Assembly (NCBI RefSeq): GCF_900188375.1
Contig: NZ_FZOO01000004.1
Span: forward strand, 186,001 to 250,000
DNA: 64,000 bases
Source of the DNA: Geodermatophilus pulveris
GTDB taxonomy: Bacteria > Actinomycetota > Actinomycetes > Mycobacteriales > Geodermatophilaceae
Direction of reading: 5' to 3'
This document shows positions 20,443 through 29,817 of the stretch, piece by piece. The position numbers and the translations under genes were made by a program. Numbering within the stretch: the stretch's first letter is position 1; each line of letters opens with the position of its first letter. The notes beneath the pieces are model-generated. The model searched no databases, was not told the origin of the DNA, and saw only the letters and a list, made by a program, of their open reading frames with translations.

Positions 20443-21935
20443 CGGGCCGGCACCCCGGTGATCCGCTCCGCGGCCAGCCGGCCGCTGATGACGACCATCG
20501 GCACGCCCACCCCCGGCTGCACCGACGAGCCGGCCAGGACGACGTTCTCCGGGCCGCGGCGGGGCAGCGTCGGCGTCCGGAACGGGCCGGTCTGACCGAA
20601 GGTGTGCGCCAGCGCGAACGGCGTCCCGGCGGCCATGCCCTGCTGCGCCCAGGTGAGCGGCGTGTCCACGTGTTCGACCTCGATGGCGCCGGTCAGCCCG
20701 GTCCAGCCGCGGGCCTCCAGGGTGGCCAGCACCTCGTCGCGGTAGCGCGGGCCCAGCGCCGGCCAGTCCAGCCCGGGGTTGCCGCCGCTGCGCGGGTCGA
20801 GGTTCGGGGTCGGGGCCACGATGCTGAGCACCTGCCCGCCCGCGGGGGCGAGGCTGCGGTCGGTCAGCGAGGGCATGCTCACCAGCAGGCTGGGGTCGGT
20901 CATCGGCCGCCCGTCGCGGGTGAGCTCGTCGAAGACCTCGCGCCAGGCGGCGCCGAAGCTGATCGTGTGGTGCGCCTGGCCGGCCAGCTCGTCGCGCACG
21001 CCGACGTGCACGGCCACGCAGGACGGCGAGTACACCGGGCGGCGCAGCCGGCGGAAGCCGGGCACCAGCGTCTCCGGCCGGTCGACGGTGACGACGACGG
21101 CGTCGGCGGGCAGCCGTTCGCCGTCGTCCAGCAGCACGCCGGTGACCCGCCGCCCGGTGCACTCCAGCTCGCGCACCCCCGTGGCGTAGCGCAGGGTCAC
21201 GCCGGCGTCGGCCGCCGCGGCGGCCATGGCCCGGGGGACGGCGCCGATGCCGCCCACCGGGTGCCAGACGCCGGCGCCGATGTCCAGCTGGGCGATGACC
21301 GCGTAGGCCGCGATCGCCCGGTAGGGCGAGACGCCCGCGTAGAGCGCCTGGAAGCTGAACAGCCGGCGCAGCCGGTCGTCGGCGAAGTGCCGCTCCACGT
21401 GCCGGGACAGCCGGCCGAACCCGCCGCGGCGGGCCAGCTGGACCAGCTCGGGGCCGAGCAGGTCCAGCGGGGTGTCCAGGTTGCGGTCGATGAACGTGCC
21501 GAGCTGCAGCCGGTAGAGCTCGGCGAGGTCGGCCAGGTACCGGCGCAGGGCCGCGGCCTCGGCCGGTCCGCACAGCGCGGCCACCTCGGCGGCGAAGGCG
21601 TCGGGGTCGGCGTGCACGTCCAGGTGCGACCCGTCGGCGAACTGGGCCCGGTAGGTGGTCTCCAGCGGGACCATCGTCAGCCGGTCCTCGAGCTTCTCGC
21701 CGACCGCGGCCAGGGTGTCGGCGACCAGTTCGGGGGCGGTGAACACCGACGGGCCGGTGTCGAGGGCGTAACCGCGCTCCTCGATCCGCCCGGCGCGCCC
21801 GCCCGGCCCGGCGGCGCGCTCGACGACGGTGACCTCGCGGCCGGCGCCGCGCAGCCGCAGCGCGGCCGACAGCCCGGCCAGGCCCGCGCCGACGACGACG
21901 ACCCGGTCGGTGCGGCCGGGGACGGTGCGCACCAT
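20439..21935 (-). CDS. crtI: Phytoene desaturase
   Basis: Introduces double bonds into phytoene to give neurosporene or lycopene. About 498 residues. The N-terminal FAD Rossmann motif [21 protein letters not shown] is followed by [11 protein letters not shown] and the CrtI start pattern [14 protein letters not shown]. The C-terminal signature [17 protein letters not shown] closes the FAD site. ATG 21935 overlaps the crtE stop; an in-frame GTG at 21938 is also possible. The middle gene of the crtE-I-B operon. The number of desaturations cannot be read from the sequence. Confidence 0.93.
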   Translation of the reverse strand: MVRTVPGRTDRVVVVGAGLAGLSAALRLRGAGREVTVVERAAGPGGRAGRIEERGYALDTGPSVFTAPELVADTLAAVGEKLEDRLTMVPLETTYRAQFADGSHLDVHADPDAFAAEVAALCGPAEAAALRRYLADLAELYRLQLGTFIDRNLDTPLDLLGPELVQLARRGGFGRLSRHVERHFADDRLRRLFSFQALYAGVSPYRAIAAYAVIAQLDIGAGVWHPVGGIGAVPRAMAAAAADAGVTLRYATGVRELECTGRRVTGVLLDDGERLPADAVVVTVDRPETLVPGFRRLRRPVYSPSCVAVHVGVRDELAGQAHHTISFGAAWREVFDELTRDGRPMTDPSLLVSMPSLTDRSLAPAGGQVLSIVAPTPNLDPRSGGNPGLDWPALGPRYRDEVLATLEARGWTGLTGAIEVEHVDTPLTWAQQGMAAGTPFALAHTFGQTGPFRTPTLPRRGPENVVLAGSSVQPGVGVPMVVISGRLAAERITGVPAR

Positions 21936-23119
21936 CACGCGGTCCGGGTGGTCGCGGCGACGGCCAGCGCGTCCAGCGCGGCCCGGGCGTCCTCGGCGAG
22001 CGGGGCCTCGGCGATGGCGCTGCGGGCCAGCGCGGTGCGCTCGGCGATCCGCTGCTCGACCTGCGCCCGGGCGCCGGTGGACTCCATGAGCGCCCGCACC
22101 GCGTCGAGCTCGGCCGGCCCGGCGGCCGGGTCGCCCAGCGTGGCGGCCAGCAGCCGCCGGCCGTCGGCGTCGGCGGCCTCCTGCGCCAGGGCGACCAGCA
22201 GGGTCTGCTTGCCCTCGCGCAGGTCGTCGTCGGCGGACTTGCCGGTCACCGCCGGGTCGCCGAACACCCCGAGGACGTCGTCGCGCAGCTGGAACGCCTC
22301 GCCCAGCGGCAGCCCGATCGCGGTGTACACCTCCGCGGCGCCCTCGCCGGCGCCGGCGATGGCCGCGCCCAGCTGCAGCGGCCGCTGCACGGTGTAGCCG
22401 GCGCTCTTGTAGCGGGCCACGGTCAGCGCGCCCTGGACGCCGGGCAGCCCGCCGGCGGCGCGCAGCAGGTCCAGGTACTGCCCGGCGGTCACCTCGGTGC
22501 GCATGGTGTCCCAGACCACCCGGGCCCGGGACAGCGCGGCGGAGGAGATGCCCGAGCAGCGCAGCAGCTCGTCGGACCAGACCAGCGCCAGGTCGCCGAC
22601 GAGGATGGCCGCGCCGACGCCGAACGCCTCGCCGTCCCCGGCCAGGGCGCCGTCGCCGTGCCGGGCGGCGAAGCCGACGTGGGTGGACGGCCGGCCCCGC
22701 CGGGTCAGCGCGCCGTCCATGACGTCGTCGTGGACCAGGGCGCTGGCGTGCACGAACTCCAGCGCGGCGACCGCCCGCAGCACGGCCGCGTCGCGCTCGC
22801 CGGCGCTCTCCCGGCGCACGCCGCGCCAGCCCCAGTAGGCGAACAGCGGGCGCAGCCGCTTGCCGCCGTCGGCGATCGCGCAGACCTCGTCGATGATCGG
22901 GACCAGCGACTCGTCCATCGCCGCGAGGGTCTGCCGCTGGACGGCCAGGAAGTCCGAGAGCGCGGCGGAGACGGCGGCCCGGACGCGGTCGAGCTCGGCC
23001 GCGGCCGACGGGCCGGCCGGGGGGAGGGCGATGGACTCGCGCTGCTGCGCCCCGGCGATCACGGGACGAGTATCGCGCGCGATCGGACCGGGCGCGGCCG
23101 GTACCCGGGTCAGAGCCAT
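21935..23119 (-). CDS. crtE: Geranylgeranyl diphosphate synthase (polyprenyl synthetase)
   Basis: Chain-elongates farnesyl or dimethylallyl diphosphate with IPP to make the C20 precursor of carotenoids. 394 residues: [12 protein letters not shown], first Asp-rich motif [18 protein letters not shown], second Asp-rich motif [13 protein letters not shown] and [15 protein letters not shown] longer-than-usual N-terminus (about 60 residues before the catalytic fold) is Pro/Ala-rich. ATG 23119 has CCAGGAGG in front. Divergent from metF across 111 bases, an arrangement shared with idsA2/Rv2172c in M. tuberculosis. Product length is inferred from the operon. Confidence 0.9.
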   Translation of the reverse strand: MALTRVPAAPGPIARDTRPVIAGAQQRESIALPPAGPSAAAELDRVRAAVSAALSDFLAVQRQTLAAMDESLVPIIDEVCAIADGGKRLRPLFAYWGWRGVRRESAGERDAAVLRAVAALEFVHASALVHDDVMDGALTRRGRPSTHVGFAARHGDGALAGDGEAFGVGAAILVGDLALVWSDELLRCSGISSAALSRARVVWDTMRTEVTAGQYLDLLRAAGGLPGVQGALTVARYKSAGYTVQRPLQLGAAIAGAGEGAAEVYTAIGLPLGEAFQLRDDVLGVFGDPAVTGKSADDDLREGKQTLLVALAQEAADADGRRLLAATLGDPAAGPAELDAVRALMESTGARAQVEQRIAERTALARSAIAEAPLAEDARAALDALAVAATTRTA

Positions 23120-23216
23120 GGGATCAGCCTCCTGGGGCGGGTGGGGAGCCGTGCCTCGCCCTTCGCCGGAACGCCGCCGTCCGGATGCGCCGCGGCGCCA
23201 CGGGGCGTGGAGTCCG

Positions 23217-23222
23217 TATCCT
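23217..23222 (+). promoter_or_regulatory. Leaderless -10 box of metF
   Basis: TATCCT ends 8 bases before the ATG at 23231. Confidence 0.6.
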
Positions 23223-23230
23223 CGCCGTCC

Positions 23231-24133
23231 ATGACCCCGACCGTGCGCGAGCTGCTCGCCGGGGGCCGGCCGACGTGGTCCTTCGAGTTCTTCCCACCCA
23301 AGAGCCCCGAGGGCGCCGGCCAGCTGTGGACGGCGCTGCGGGAGCTGGAGCGGCTGCACCCGTCGTTCGTCTCGGTCACCTACGGCGCCGGCGGGTCGAC
23401 CCGCGAGGGCACCGTCTCGGTCACCGAGCGGATCGCGACCGAGACCACGATGACCCCGCTGGCCCACCTGACCGCCGTCGACCACAGCGTCGCCGAGCTG
23501 CGGCACGTGGTCAGCCGGCTGGCCGCCGCCGGGGTGCGCAACCTGCTGGCCCTGCGCGGCGACCCGCCGGGTGCCGACCCGCAGGCGGAGTGGGTGGCCC
23601 ACCCCGAGGGGTTGCAGTACGCCGCCCAGCTGGTGGAGCTGATCCGCTCGATGGGCGACTTCTGCGTCGGCGTGGCCGCCTTCCCCGAGCGGCACCCGCG
23701 CTCGCCGGACTTCGACACCGACGTGGAGATGTTCGTGCGCAAGTGCCGGGCCGGCGCGGACTTCGCGATCACCCAGATGTTCTTCCGCCCCGAGGACTAC
23801 CTGCGGCTGCGCGACCGCGTCGCCGCCACCGGCTGCGGGGTGCCGATCATCGCCGGCGTCATGCCGGTCACCAGCGCCCGGCAGATCAGCCGGATCGTGC
23901 AGCTGTCCGGGCAGGCCTTCCCCGAGCAGCTGGCCGCCCGGTTCGCCGAGCTGGACGGCGACACCCCGGAGGCGCGGGCCGCGGTGCGCGCCCTGGGCGT
24001 CGAGGTGGCCACCGAGCTGTGCCGCACCCTGCTGGACGAGGGCGTGCCGGGCATCCACTTCATCACCATGAACCGCTCGACGGCGACGCGGGAGGTCCAC
24101 GCCAACCTGGCCGCGGTCGGTTCCCCGCACTGA
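23231..24133 (+). CDS. metF: 5,10-methylenetetrahydrofolate reductase
   Basis: Reduces 5,10-methylene-THF to 5-methyl-THF for methionine synthesis. 300 residues in a single beta-alpha barrel with [13 protein letters not shown] near the N-terminus, [38 protein letters not shown], and the C-terminal [12 protein letters not shown]. The length equals the bacterial MetF class. With glyA 4 kb away, both sides of the one-carbon branch are represented in the window. Leaderless start at 23231. A small hairpin (CTGAGC/GCTCAG, 24130-24144) spans its stop. Confidence 0.93.
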   Translation: MTPTVRELLAGGRPTWSFEFFPPKSPEGAGQLWTALRELERLHPSFVSVTYGAGGSTREGTVSVTERIATETTMTPLAHLTAVDHSVAELRHVVSRLAAAGVRNLLALRGDPPGADPQAEWVAHPEGLQYAAQLVELIRSMGDFCVGVAAFPERHPRSPDFDTDVEMFVRKCRAGADFAITQMFFRPEDYLRLRDRVAATGCGVPIIAGVMPVTSARQISRIVQLSGQAFPEQLAARFAELDGDTPEARAAVRALGVEVATELCRTLLDEGVPGIHFITMNRSTATREVHANLAAVGSPH

Positions 24134-24144
24134 GCAGGGCTCAG
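24130..24144. terminator. Small hairpin between convergent metF and 24141-24767 gene
   Basis: CTGAGC AGG GCTCAG, 6 perfect pairs with a 3-base loop. It contains the stop codon of both flanking genes. No U tract follows on either strand. Confidence 0.4.
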
Positions 24145-24767
24145 CGGGCGGGGTCGCGGCCGGCCAGCAGGGCCGCCGTCGCGGCCGCGGCCCGGCGCAG
24201 CCCCTCCCGCTCGGCCGCGTAGCCGCCCACCACGCCCACCACCGGCAGGTTCGACAGCGCCCGGTGGTGCAGCCGGCCCTTGGGGCGGGCGTCGAGGGTG
24301 TCGTCGATCCGGCCGAGGAGCCGGGCCACCCGCCACAGCGTGCGCAGGGCGCCGCGGTCCTCGCGCTCGCCGAGCACCTCGTCGGCGTACGCGCCGCGGG
24401 CCCGCGCCAGCAGCGGCCGCACCCGCTCGGCGGGCAGGTCGCGGCCGAGCAGCACCCGCGCCAGCAGCGACACCCGCTCGGCCTCGTCGGTGACGCCGTG
24501 CTCGGCCGCCACCCCGCCGACGACCAGCGCCTGCACCGCGGAGCCGACGGTGTTCTGCAGCGGCAGCAGGTCGGCGACCTTGCCGGCCAGGCGGGGGACG
24601 GCGCTCGCCCCGGCGGCGACGCTGCCCACCCGGTGGGCCCACCAGCGGTCCCGCTCGGCCTGCGGCAGCGCCGGCGGGCGGCCGAGCCGGCGGACCAGCG
24701 GGGCGGTCAGCCGGTCGACCCGGCGCAGCACGTCGACGACGACCGCGTCGCTGATGGGAGGGGCCAT
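24141..24767 (-). CDS. Conserved hypothetical protein
   Basis: 208 residues, not recognised. It is mostly helical by composition. A Gly/Ala/Val-rich middle (LPLQNTVGSAVQALVVGGVA, about 68-87) could be a membrane-associated helix, and a second VVGVVGGYAAE lies near the C-terminus. The N-terminal DAVVVDVLRRVDRLTAPLVR looks amphipathic. ATG 24767. It converges on metF with a 7-base gap. Resemblance to EcsC-type proteins was considered but is not strong enough to call. Confidence 0.55.
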   Translation of the reverse strand: MAPPISDAVVVDVLRRVDRLTAPLVRRLGRPPALPQAERDRWWAHRVGSVAAGASAVPRLAGKVADLLPLQNTVGSAVQALVVGGVAAEHGVTDEAERVSLLARVLLGRDLPAERVRPLLARARGAYADEVLGEREDRGALRTLWRVARLLGRIDDTLDARPKGRLHHRALSNLPVVGVVGGYAAEREGLRRAAAATAALLAGRDPAR

Positions 24768-24821
24768 GCCGGCGGTCTACCCCCGCTCGCGGGCCGGCCA
24801 TGCGCGGGGCCCCGTCCGGGT

Positions 24822-24871
24822 GCTCTGCCGCCACCTCCCGGCCACTGCGGGCGCGATCCCGCCGGCAGAGC
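24822..24871. repeat. 9-bp inverted repeat in the 294-bp divergent intergenic region
   Basis: GCTCTGCCG (24822-24830) and CGGCAGAGC (24863-24871) are separated by 32 bases in the gap 24768-25061. The rest of the gap shows no ORF with a convincing start and no recognisable RNA. Confidence 0.3.
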
Positions 24872-25061
24872 GGGGAGGAGCCCGCAGACGGCCGCCACCC
24901 GGCCGGGGTCAGCGGCCCGCGCGTCCGGGATCATGGTGCGGGAGCCGGCCGGGGTGGGTACCGCCGTCCGGACGGGGAGGTGCCGGACGCGCGCGCTGCG
25001 GCGGGACCAGGGACCATCACCGGAGCCGCACACCCGTGCGGACCGATCGGGAGGACGTGCC

Positions 25062-26006
25062 GTGGCCGCTGGACTCGCAGCCCTGCTCGACGACGTGGCG
25101 GTGCTGGCCCGTGCCGCCGCCGCCTCGGTCGACGACATCGGCGCCGCCGCCGGGCGGGCGAGCATGAAGGCCACCGGCGTCGTCGTCGACGACGCCGCCG
25201 TCACGCCGCAGTACGTCCGTGGCCTGGCCGCCGAGCGGGAGATCCCGATCGTGCGGCGGATCGCCCTCGGGTCGCTGCGCAACAAGCTGCTGGTCATCCT
25301 CCCCGCGGTGCTGCTGCTCAGCCAGTTCCTGCCCTGGCTGCTCACCCCGATCCTCATGATCGGCGGGGCCTACCTCTGCTACGAGGGGGCGGAGAAGATC
25401 TGGGAGAAGGTCGGCGGCGGCCACCACGACGCCGCCGCGGAGGACCAGGCGCCGCCGGACGAGGACACCATCGTGACCGGCGCCGTGCGCACCGACTTCA
25501 TCCTGTCGGCCGAGATCATGGTCATCTCGCTCAACGAGGTGGTCGACGAGGGCTTCTGGTCGCGGGCGGCGATCCTCGCGGTCGTGGCGGTCGCCATCAC
25601 CGTGCTGGTCTACGGCTTCGTCGGCCTCATCGTGAAGATGGACGACGTCGGGCTGAAGCTGTCCCAGCGGCCCGGCAGGAGCGTGGCCCGGTTCGGCCGC
25701 GGGCTGGTCAAGGCGATGCCCAAGCTGCTCGCCACCCTCACCGTGCTGGGCATGGCCGCGATGCTGTGGGTCGGCGGCCACATCCTGCTGGTGGGCACCG
25801 ACGAGCTCGGCTTCCACCTGCTCTACGACGCCCTGCACCACCTGGAGGAGGTCGTCCACGACGCGACCGGGGCCCTCGGCGGGGTGCTCGCCTGGTTCGT
25901 CGACACGCTGGCCAGCGCGCTCGTCGGGCTCGCCGTCGGCGCCGTGATCGTCGCCGTCGTGACCCTCACCATCCACCGGCGCAGGTCCCGCGCCGGCTCC
26001 CACTAG
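25062..26006 (+). CDS. DUF808 family inner-membrane protein (YedI-like)
   Basis: 314 residues matching the YedI/DUF808 pattern throughout. Landmarks are LAALLDDVAVLARAAAASVD, GVVVDDAAVTPQYVRGLAAE-type text, the conserved GAYLCYEGAEK helix, and DFILSAEIMVISLN. The C-terminal half has three to four TM helices. Hydrophobic segments lie near 70-88, 93-108, 170-190, 228-247 and 285-305. GTG 25062 follows GGGAGGAC and is preferred to upstream in-frame starts, which add low-complexity text. Function of the family is unknown. The downstream gene has its own leaderless promoter, so this gene may be monocistronic. Confidence 0.88.
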   Translation: MAAGLAALLDDVAVLARAAAASVDDIGAAAGRASMKATGVVVDDAAVTPQYVRGLAAEREIPIVRRIALGSLRNKLLVILPAVLLLSQFLPWLLTPILMIGGAYLCYEGAEKIWEKVGGGHHDAAAEDQAPPDEDTIVTGAVRTDFILSAEIMVISLNEVVDEGFWSRAAILAVVAVAITVLVYGFVGLIVKMDDVGLKLSQRPGRSVARFGRGLVKAMPKLLATLTVLGMAAMLWVGGHILLVGTDELGFHLLYDALHHLEEVVHDATGALGGVLAWFVDTLASALVGLAVGAVIVAVVTLTIHRRRSRAGSH

Positions 26007-26034
26007 AGCCCGGTCGGGGCACGGGCCCCGCACG

Positions 26035-26040
26035 TACCGT
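26035..26040 (+). promoter_or_regulatory. Leaderless -10 box of LolA-like/ABC operon
   Basis: TACCGT ends 7 bases before the ATG at 26048. Confidence 0.55.
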
Positions 26041-26047
26041 GGACCGC

Positions 26048-27148
26048 ATGGCCGCACGGGGGAGGCTCGCGCGCTGGGCGGCGGTCGCCCTGCTCGTGGC
26101 GGTGCTGGTGGCGCTGCCCTCGGTCGTCGCCGCGCTGCCCGCCGACGACGCGGACGTGCCCGCGGCCGACCTGCGCGCCGCCGTCCTCGACGGCGCCGAC
26201 GTCGGCTTCTCCGGGTACGCGGTGTCGGCCGGCGGGCTGGCCCTGCCGGTGTCCGACCGGCTCACCGCCGCCGCCGACCTGTTCAGCGACCGCACGCTCA
26301 TGCGGGTGTGGTGGCGCGGCCCCGACGAGCACCGGGTCGACGTCGTCGCCGCCGCCGGGGAGACCGGCGTGCACCGCGACCCCGGCGGCACCTGGACCTG
26401 GGACTTCGAGGCGGGCACCGCCACCCGCGGGCTGCCGGCGTCCCTGGCGCTGCCCGCCCCGCCGGACCTGCTGCCCGCGGCCCTCGGCCGGCGGCTGCTG
26501 TCGGAGGCCACCGACGACGAGGTCACCCGCGCCGGCGCCCGCCGGGTCGCCGGTCGCGACGCGCTCGGCCTGCGGGTGGCGCCGGCCGAGCCCGCCTCCT
26601 CGGTGGCTCGGGTCGACGTGTGGGTCGACCCGGCGAGCGGGCTGCCGCTGCAGGTGGAGGTGTACGGCGAGGACGCCGCCCTGCCCGCCCTGGACACCCG
26701 CTTCCTGGACCTCGACCTCGCCGTCCCCCCGGCGGACGTGGTCGCCTTCACCCCGCCGCCGGACGCCACCGTGCTCACCGCCCCCGACACCGAGGGGCTC
26801 ATCGCCGAGGCCGGCGAGCGCGCACCGGACGTGTCACTGCCCGCCGAGCTGGCCGGCCTGCCCCGGCGGTCGTTCACCGGGGTGCCCGGCGCGGTCGGCG
26901 TGTACGGCCGGGGGGTGACCCTGCTGGCGGCCGTGCCGGTGCCGCAGCGGCTGGCCGGCGGGCTGCGCGAGGCGCTGACCGCCAGCCCCGAGGCCGTCAC
27001 CGACGCCCTCGGCACGCGGGTCGCCGCCGGGCCGCTCGGGCTGATGCTGGTGGAGCGCGCCGGCGGGCCGGCCTACGTGCTCACCGGTACGGTCACCCTG
27101 GACGCGCTCGCGGAGGCCGCCCGGCAGCTGCCCGGGGCCGCCTCGTGA
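26048..27148 (+). CDS. Secreted LolA-like/sigma-E-regulatory-type protein
   Basis: 366 residues with an N-terminal signal or anchor helix (LARWAAVALLVAVLVALPSVVAAL). The following domain resembles LolA/RseB-like lipoprotein-carrier folds: MRVWWRGPDEHRVDV, GTWTWDFEAGTATRG, and VDVWVDPASGLPLQVEVYG. In Gram-positives such proteins sit at the membrane surface beside ABC exporters. Here the ABC ATPase and permease follow with 4-base overlaps, so all three form one operon. No lipobox Cys is visible. The role may be lipid or protein hand-off for the exporter (inference). Confidence 0.65.
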   Translation: MAARGRLARWAAVALLVAVLVALPSVVAALPADDADVPAADLRAAVLDGADVGFSGYAVSAGGLALPVSDRLTAAADLFSDRTLMRVWWRGPDEHRVDVVAAAGETGVHRDPGGTWTWDFEAGTATRGLPASLALPAPPDLLPAALGRRLLSEATDDEVTRAGARRVAGRDALGLRVAPAEPASSVARVDVWVDPASGLPLQVEVYGEDAALPALDTRFLDLDLAVPPADVVAFTPPPDATVLTAPDTEGLIAEAGERAPDVSLPAELAGLPRRSFTGVPGAVGVYGRGVTLLAAVPVPQRLAGGLREALTASPEAVTDALGTRVAAGPLGLMLVERAGGPAYVLTGTVTLDALAEAARQLPGAAS

Positions 27149-28065
27149 CCCCGGTCATCCGGACCCGCGGGCTGGTCAAGCGCTACGGCCGGCTGCGCGC
27201 GGTCGACGGCATCGACCTCGACGTCCGCGCCGGCGACGTCTACGGCTTCCTCGGCGCCAACGGCTCGGGCAAGACCACCACGGTGCGGATGCTGCTCGGC
27301 CTGGTGCTGCCCACCGCCGGCGAGGTGGAGCTGCTCGGCGAGCGGATGCCCCGCGCCGGGCGCCGGGTGCTGCCCCGGGTGGGCGCGCTGGTCGAGGGGC
27401 CGGCGCACCACGGGCACCTGTCCGGCCGCACCAACCTGTCCCTCATCGACGCCGCCGGGCCCGGCGGCTCCCGGCGCACCCGCCGCGCGCGGATCGAGCA
27501 GGTGCTGGAGCAGGTGGGCCTGGGCGGCATCGACCGGCGCCCGGTGCGCGCCTACTCCCTGGGCATGCGCCAGCGGCTGGGCCTGGCCGCCGCGCTGCTG
27601 CGCCGCCCCGAGCTGCTGGTGCTCGACGAGCCCACCAACGGCCTGGACCCGCAGGGCATCACCGAGATCCGCGAGCTGCTGCTCGAGCTCAACCGCGGCG
27701 GGACGACGGTGTTCCTCTCCAGCCACCTGCTGGCCGAGGTCGAGCAGCTGTGCACCCGCGTCGGCGTGCTCGGCCGCGGCCGGCTGGTGCTGCAGGACGA
27801 GCTGGCCCGGCTGACCGCGCCCACCGGCGCGACCGTGGTGCACACCCCGGAGGTGACGCGGGTGCGCGCGGTGCTCGACGGTCGGGTGCTGGGCGCCGAC
27901 GGCGGGCGGGTCGTGGTGCGCGGGGCCGACCCGGCCGAGGTCAACGCCCGGCTGGTCTCCGCCGGGGTGCCGGTCACCGGGCTGGCGCTGCAGCGGCCGA
28001 CGCTGGAGGAGGTGGTGCTGGCCGCGGCCGGCACCAGCGCCGACCGGGTCGAGGGGCCGCGGTGA
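27145..28065 (+). CDS. ABC transporter ATP-binding protein
   Basis: 306 residues with a full ABC ATPase: Walker A GANGSGKTT near residue 39, Q-loop region, signature YSLGMRQRL near 138, Walker B ELLVLDEPTNGLDPQG near 155, and H-loop FLSSHLLAEVE. A 90-residue C-terminal extension (TGATVVHTPEVTRVRAVLDG onward) is typical of ABC-2 exporters. GTG 27145 overlaps the LolA-like stop. Partners are the upstream secreted protein and downstream permease. Substrate unknown. Confidence 0.92.
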   Translation: MTPVIRTRGLVKRYGRLRAVDGIDLDVRAGDVYGFLGANGSGKTTTVRMLLGLVLPTAGEVELLGERMPRAGRRVLPRVGALVEGPAHHGHLSGRTNLSLIDAAGPGGSRRTRRARIEQVLEQVGLGGIDRRPVRAYSLGMRQRLGLAAALLRRPELLVLDEPTNGLDPQGITEIRELLLELNRGGTTVFLSSHLLAEVEQLCTRVGVLGRGRLVLQDELARLTAPTGATVVHTPEVTRVRAVLDGRVLGADGGRVVVRGADPAEVNARLVSAGVPVTGLALQRPTLEEVVLAAAGTSADRVEGPR

Positions 28066-28874
28066 TCGGTGTCGAGCTGCGCAAGCTGTTCCGCCGGCCG
28101 CGCACCTGGGTGACCATCGCCGTCCTCAACGCGCTCCCGGTGCTGGTCGCCGTCCTGCTGCAGCTGACCGACCTGGCGCCCCGGCCGGGGGAGGGGCCGC
28201 CGTTCCTGTCCGCCGTGCTCACCAACGGCGCGCTGTTCCCGCTGGCCGCGCTGGCCATCGTGCTGCCGCTGTTCCTGCCGATCGCGGTCGCCGTCGTCGC
28301 CGGGGACGCGGTCGCCGGCGAGGCGCAGGCCGGCACGCTGCGCTACCTGCTGGCCCGCCCGGCCGGGCGCACCCGGCTGCTCCTGGCCAAGCTGGTGGCG
28401 CTCATGGCGTTCGTCCTGGTCACCGTGCTGGTGGTGGCGGCGGTGGGCTACGTCGTCGGGACGACGCTGTTCGAGGCCCAGCCGACCGGCGGGACGACGT
28501 CGGTGTCGGGCACCTCGCTGACCCAGACCGAGCTGGCCGGCCGCAGCGCCATGGCGATCGGCTACGTGACGGTGTCCATGCTCGGCGTCGCGGCGTTCGG
28601 GTTGTTCTTCTCCACCCTCACCGACTCCCCGCTGGCCGCCGCGCTCGGCGCGCTCGCGGTGCTGGTGACCTCCTCGCTGCTGTTCACCCTGGACGCCGCC
28701 TCGCCGATCGCCCCGTACCTGCCCACCCGCTACTGGCTGGCGTTCGTCGACCTGTTCCGCGACCCGGTGCTGTGGCGGGACGTCGTCCGCGGGCTGGCCC
28801 TGCAGGGCGTCTACGTCGGGGTGCTGCTCGCCGCGGCGTGGGCCAACTTCACCACCAAGGACGTCACGAGCTGA
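28062..28874 (+). CDS. ABC-2 type permease
   Basis: 270 residues. After ELRKLFRRPRTWVTIAVLNA there are about six TM helices, including AALAIVLPLFLPIAVAVVAG, LVALMAFVLVTVLVVAAVGY, AALGALAVLVTSSLLFTL and the final GVYVGVLLAAAWANF. GTLRYLLARPAGRTRLLLAK is the usual cytoplasmic loop of ABC-2 exporters. GTG 28062 overlaps the ATPase stop (GTGA). It ends the operon and is followed directly by hairpin repeat C. Confidence 0.9.
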   Translation: MIGVELRKLFRRPRTWVTIAVLNALPVLVAVLLQLTDLAPRPGEGPPFLSAVLTNGALFPLAALAIVLPLFLPIAVAVVAGDAVAGEAQAGTLRYLLARPAGRTRLLLAKLVALMAFVLVTVLVVAAVGYVVGTTLFEAQPTGGTTSVSGTSLTQTELAGRSAMAIGYVTVSMLGVAAFGLFFSTLTDSPLAAALGALAVLVTSSLLFTLDAASPIAPYLPTRYWLAFVDLFRDPVLWRDVVRGLALQGVYVGVLLAAAWANFTTKDVTS

Positions 28875-28883
28875 CAGAGGACC

Positions 28884-28930
28884 CTCCTGCCCCCCGCCGC
28901 TCGCAGGCTCGCGGCGGGCCCCTGCAGGAG
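28884..28930 (+). repeat. Dispersed hairpin repeat, copy C
   Basis: Between two convergent genes, 10 bases after the permease stop. Outer stem CTCCTGC / GCAGGAG (7 pairs, 28884-28890 and 28924-28930), inner stem CCCGCCGC / GCGGCGGG (8 perfect pairs, 28893-28900 and 28911-28918), loop TCGCAGGCTC. Confidence 0.8.
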
Positions 28931-28950
28931 AGCCGTTCCAGCACGTCGCT

Positions 28951-29760
28951 TCAGCCGCTGCTGAGGCGGGCGCAGTCGTCGGGGCCCAGGGCGGCCGGCG
29001 GCGCGGCGCCGAGCTGCTCGAGCACCATCGCCTGCACCAGCGGGTCGCGGGGGAGCTCGCCGTGGCCCACCCGGGCCTGCGCGCACACCGACTGCACCGG
29101 CAGCTCCAGCGCCCCGTCGAGCCGCGCGGACTCCGGCGGGGTCACCGTCTGGTCCTGCGCGGTCCAGATGGACACCCAGGCCGGGCCCTCCGGCGTCTCG
29201 TCGCCGGCGTTGAGCTCGGCGAGCAGCGGGCTGCCGGTGGCCAGCTGCCGGCAGGCGTCCGCGCACTGCTCGGGGGCCAGCCGGCCGGCCAGGTCGGCCA
29301 GCGCGGTGCCGTGGTGCGGCGAGCCCAGGGTGACGATCCGCCGGGCGACGTCCGCGCCGCCGTCCGCGGCCCACAGCCGGGCGACCACCCCGCCGGCGGA
29401 GTAGCCGACGACGTCCACGCTGCCGGCGCCGGTGCGCTCCAGCGCCGCCTCGGCCGCCTCGGCCAGCGCGTCGGCCGCGGCCGCCAGGTCGCCGGTGCCG
29501 TTGCCCGGGACCTCGACGACCGCGGTGTCCCGGCCCAGCGCGGCCAGCCGGTCGGCCAGCGGCCGCAGCGCCGCGGTCGACCCGCCGTAGCCGGGCACCA
29601 GCAGCACCGGCCCGGGCCGCTCCTGGGCCACCGGGGCGCCGGCGCCCACGGCCGGGCGCCCCAGCAGCCACGCCGCCCCGCCCGCCAGGACGGCGGCGGC
29701 GACGAGGGCGAGCAGGGCGGCGACCAGGCGGCGGCGGGCGGGGGACAGACCGGCGAGCAC
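28951..29760 (-). CDS. Alpha/beta-hydrolase, class-2 lipase/esterase type, membrane-anchored
   Basis: 269 residues. The N-terminal hydrophobic helix (LVAALLALVAAAVLAGGAAWLLG) is a signal anchor. The hydrolase fold then begins with VLLVPGYGGS (oxyanion region), the nucleophile elbow GYSAGG near residue 121 (Ser123) and LGSPHHGT. The acid and base are probably in IWTAQDQTVTP and in ARVGHGELP (His). Two Cys pairs in the exported domain (CADACRQL and the distal Cys residues) fit disulfides. GTG 29760. Probably an extracytoplasmic lipase or esterase; substrate unknown. Confidence 0.83.
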   Translation of the reverse strand: MLAGLSPARRRLVAALLALVAAAVLAGGAAWLLGRPAVGAGAPVAQERPGPVLLVPGYGGSTAALRPLADRLAALGRDTAVVEVPGNGTGDLAAAADALAEAAEAALERTGAGSVDVVGYSAGGVVARLWAADGGADVARRIVTLGSPHHGTALADLAGRLAPEQCADACRQLATGSPLLAELNAGDETPEGPAWVSIWTAQDQTVTPPESARLDGALELPVQSVCAQARVGHGELPRDPLVQAMVLEQLGAAPPAALGPDDCARLSSG

Positions 29761-29817
29761 CCCACCACTGTCCCCGCTGCGCGCCGCCTGGTGGACTGCG
29801 CTGGTGGAGCGGGCGCC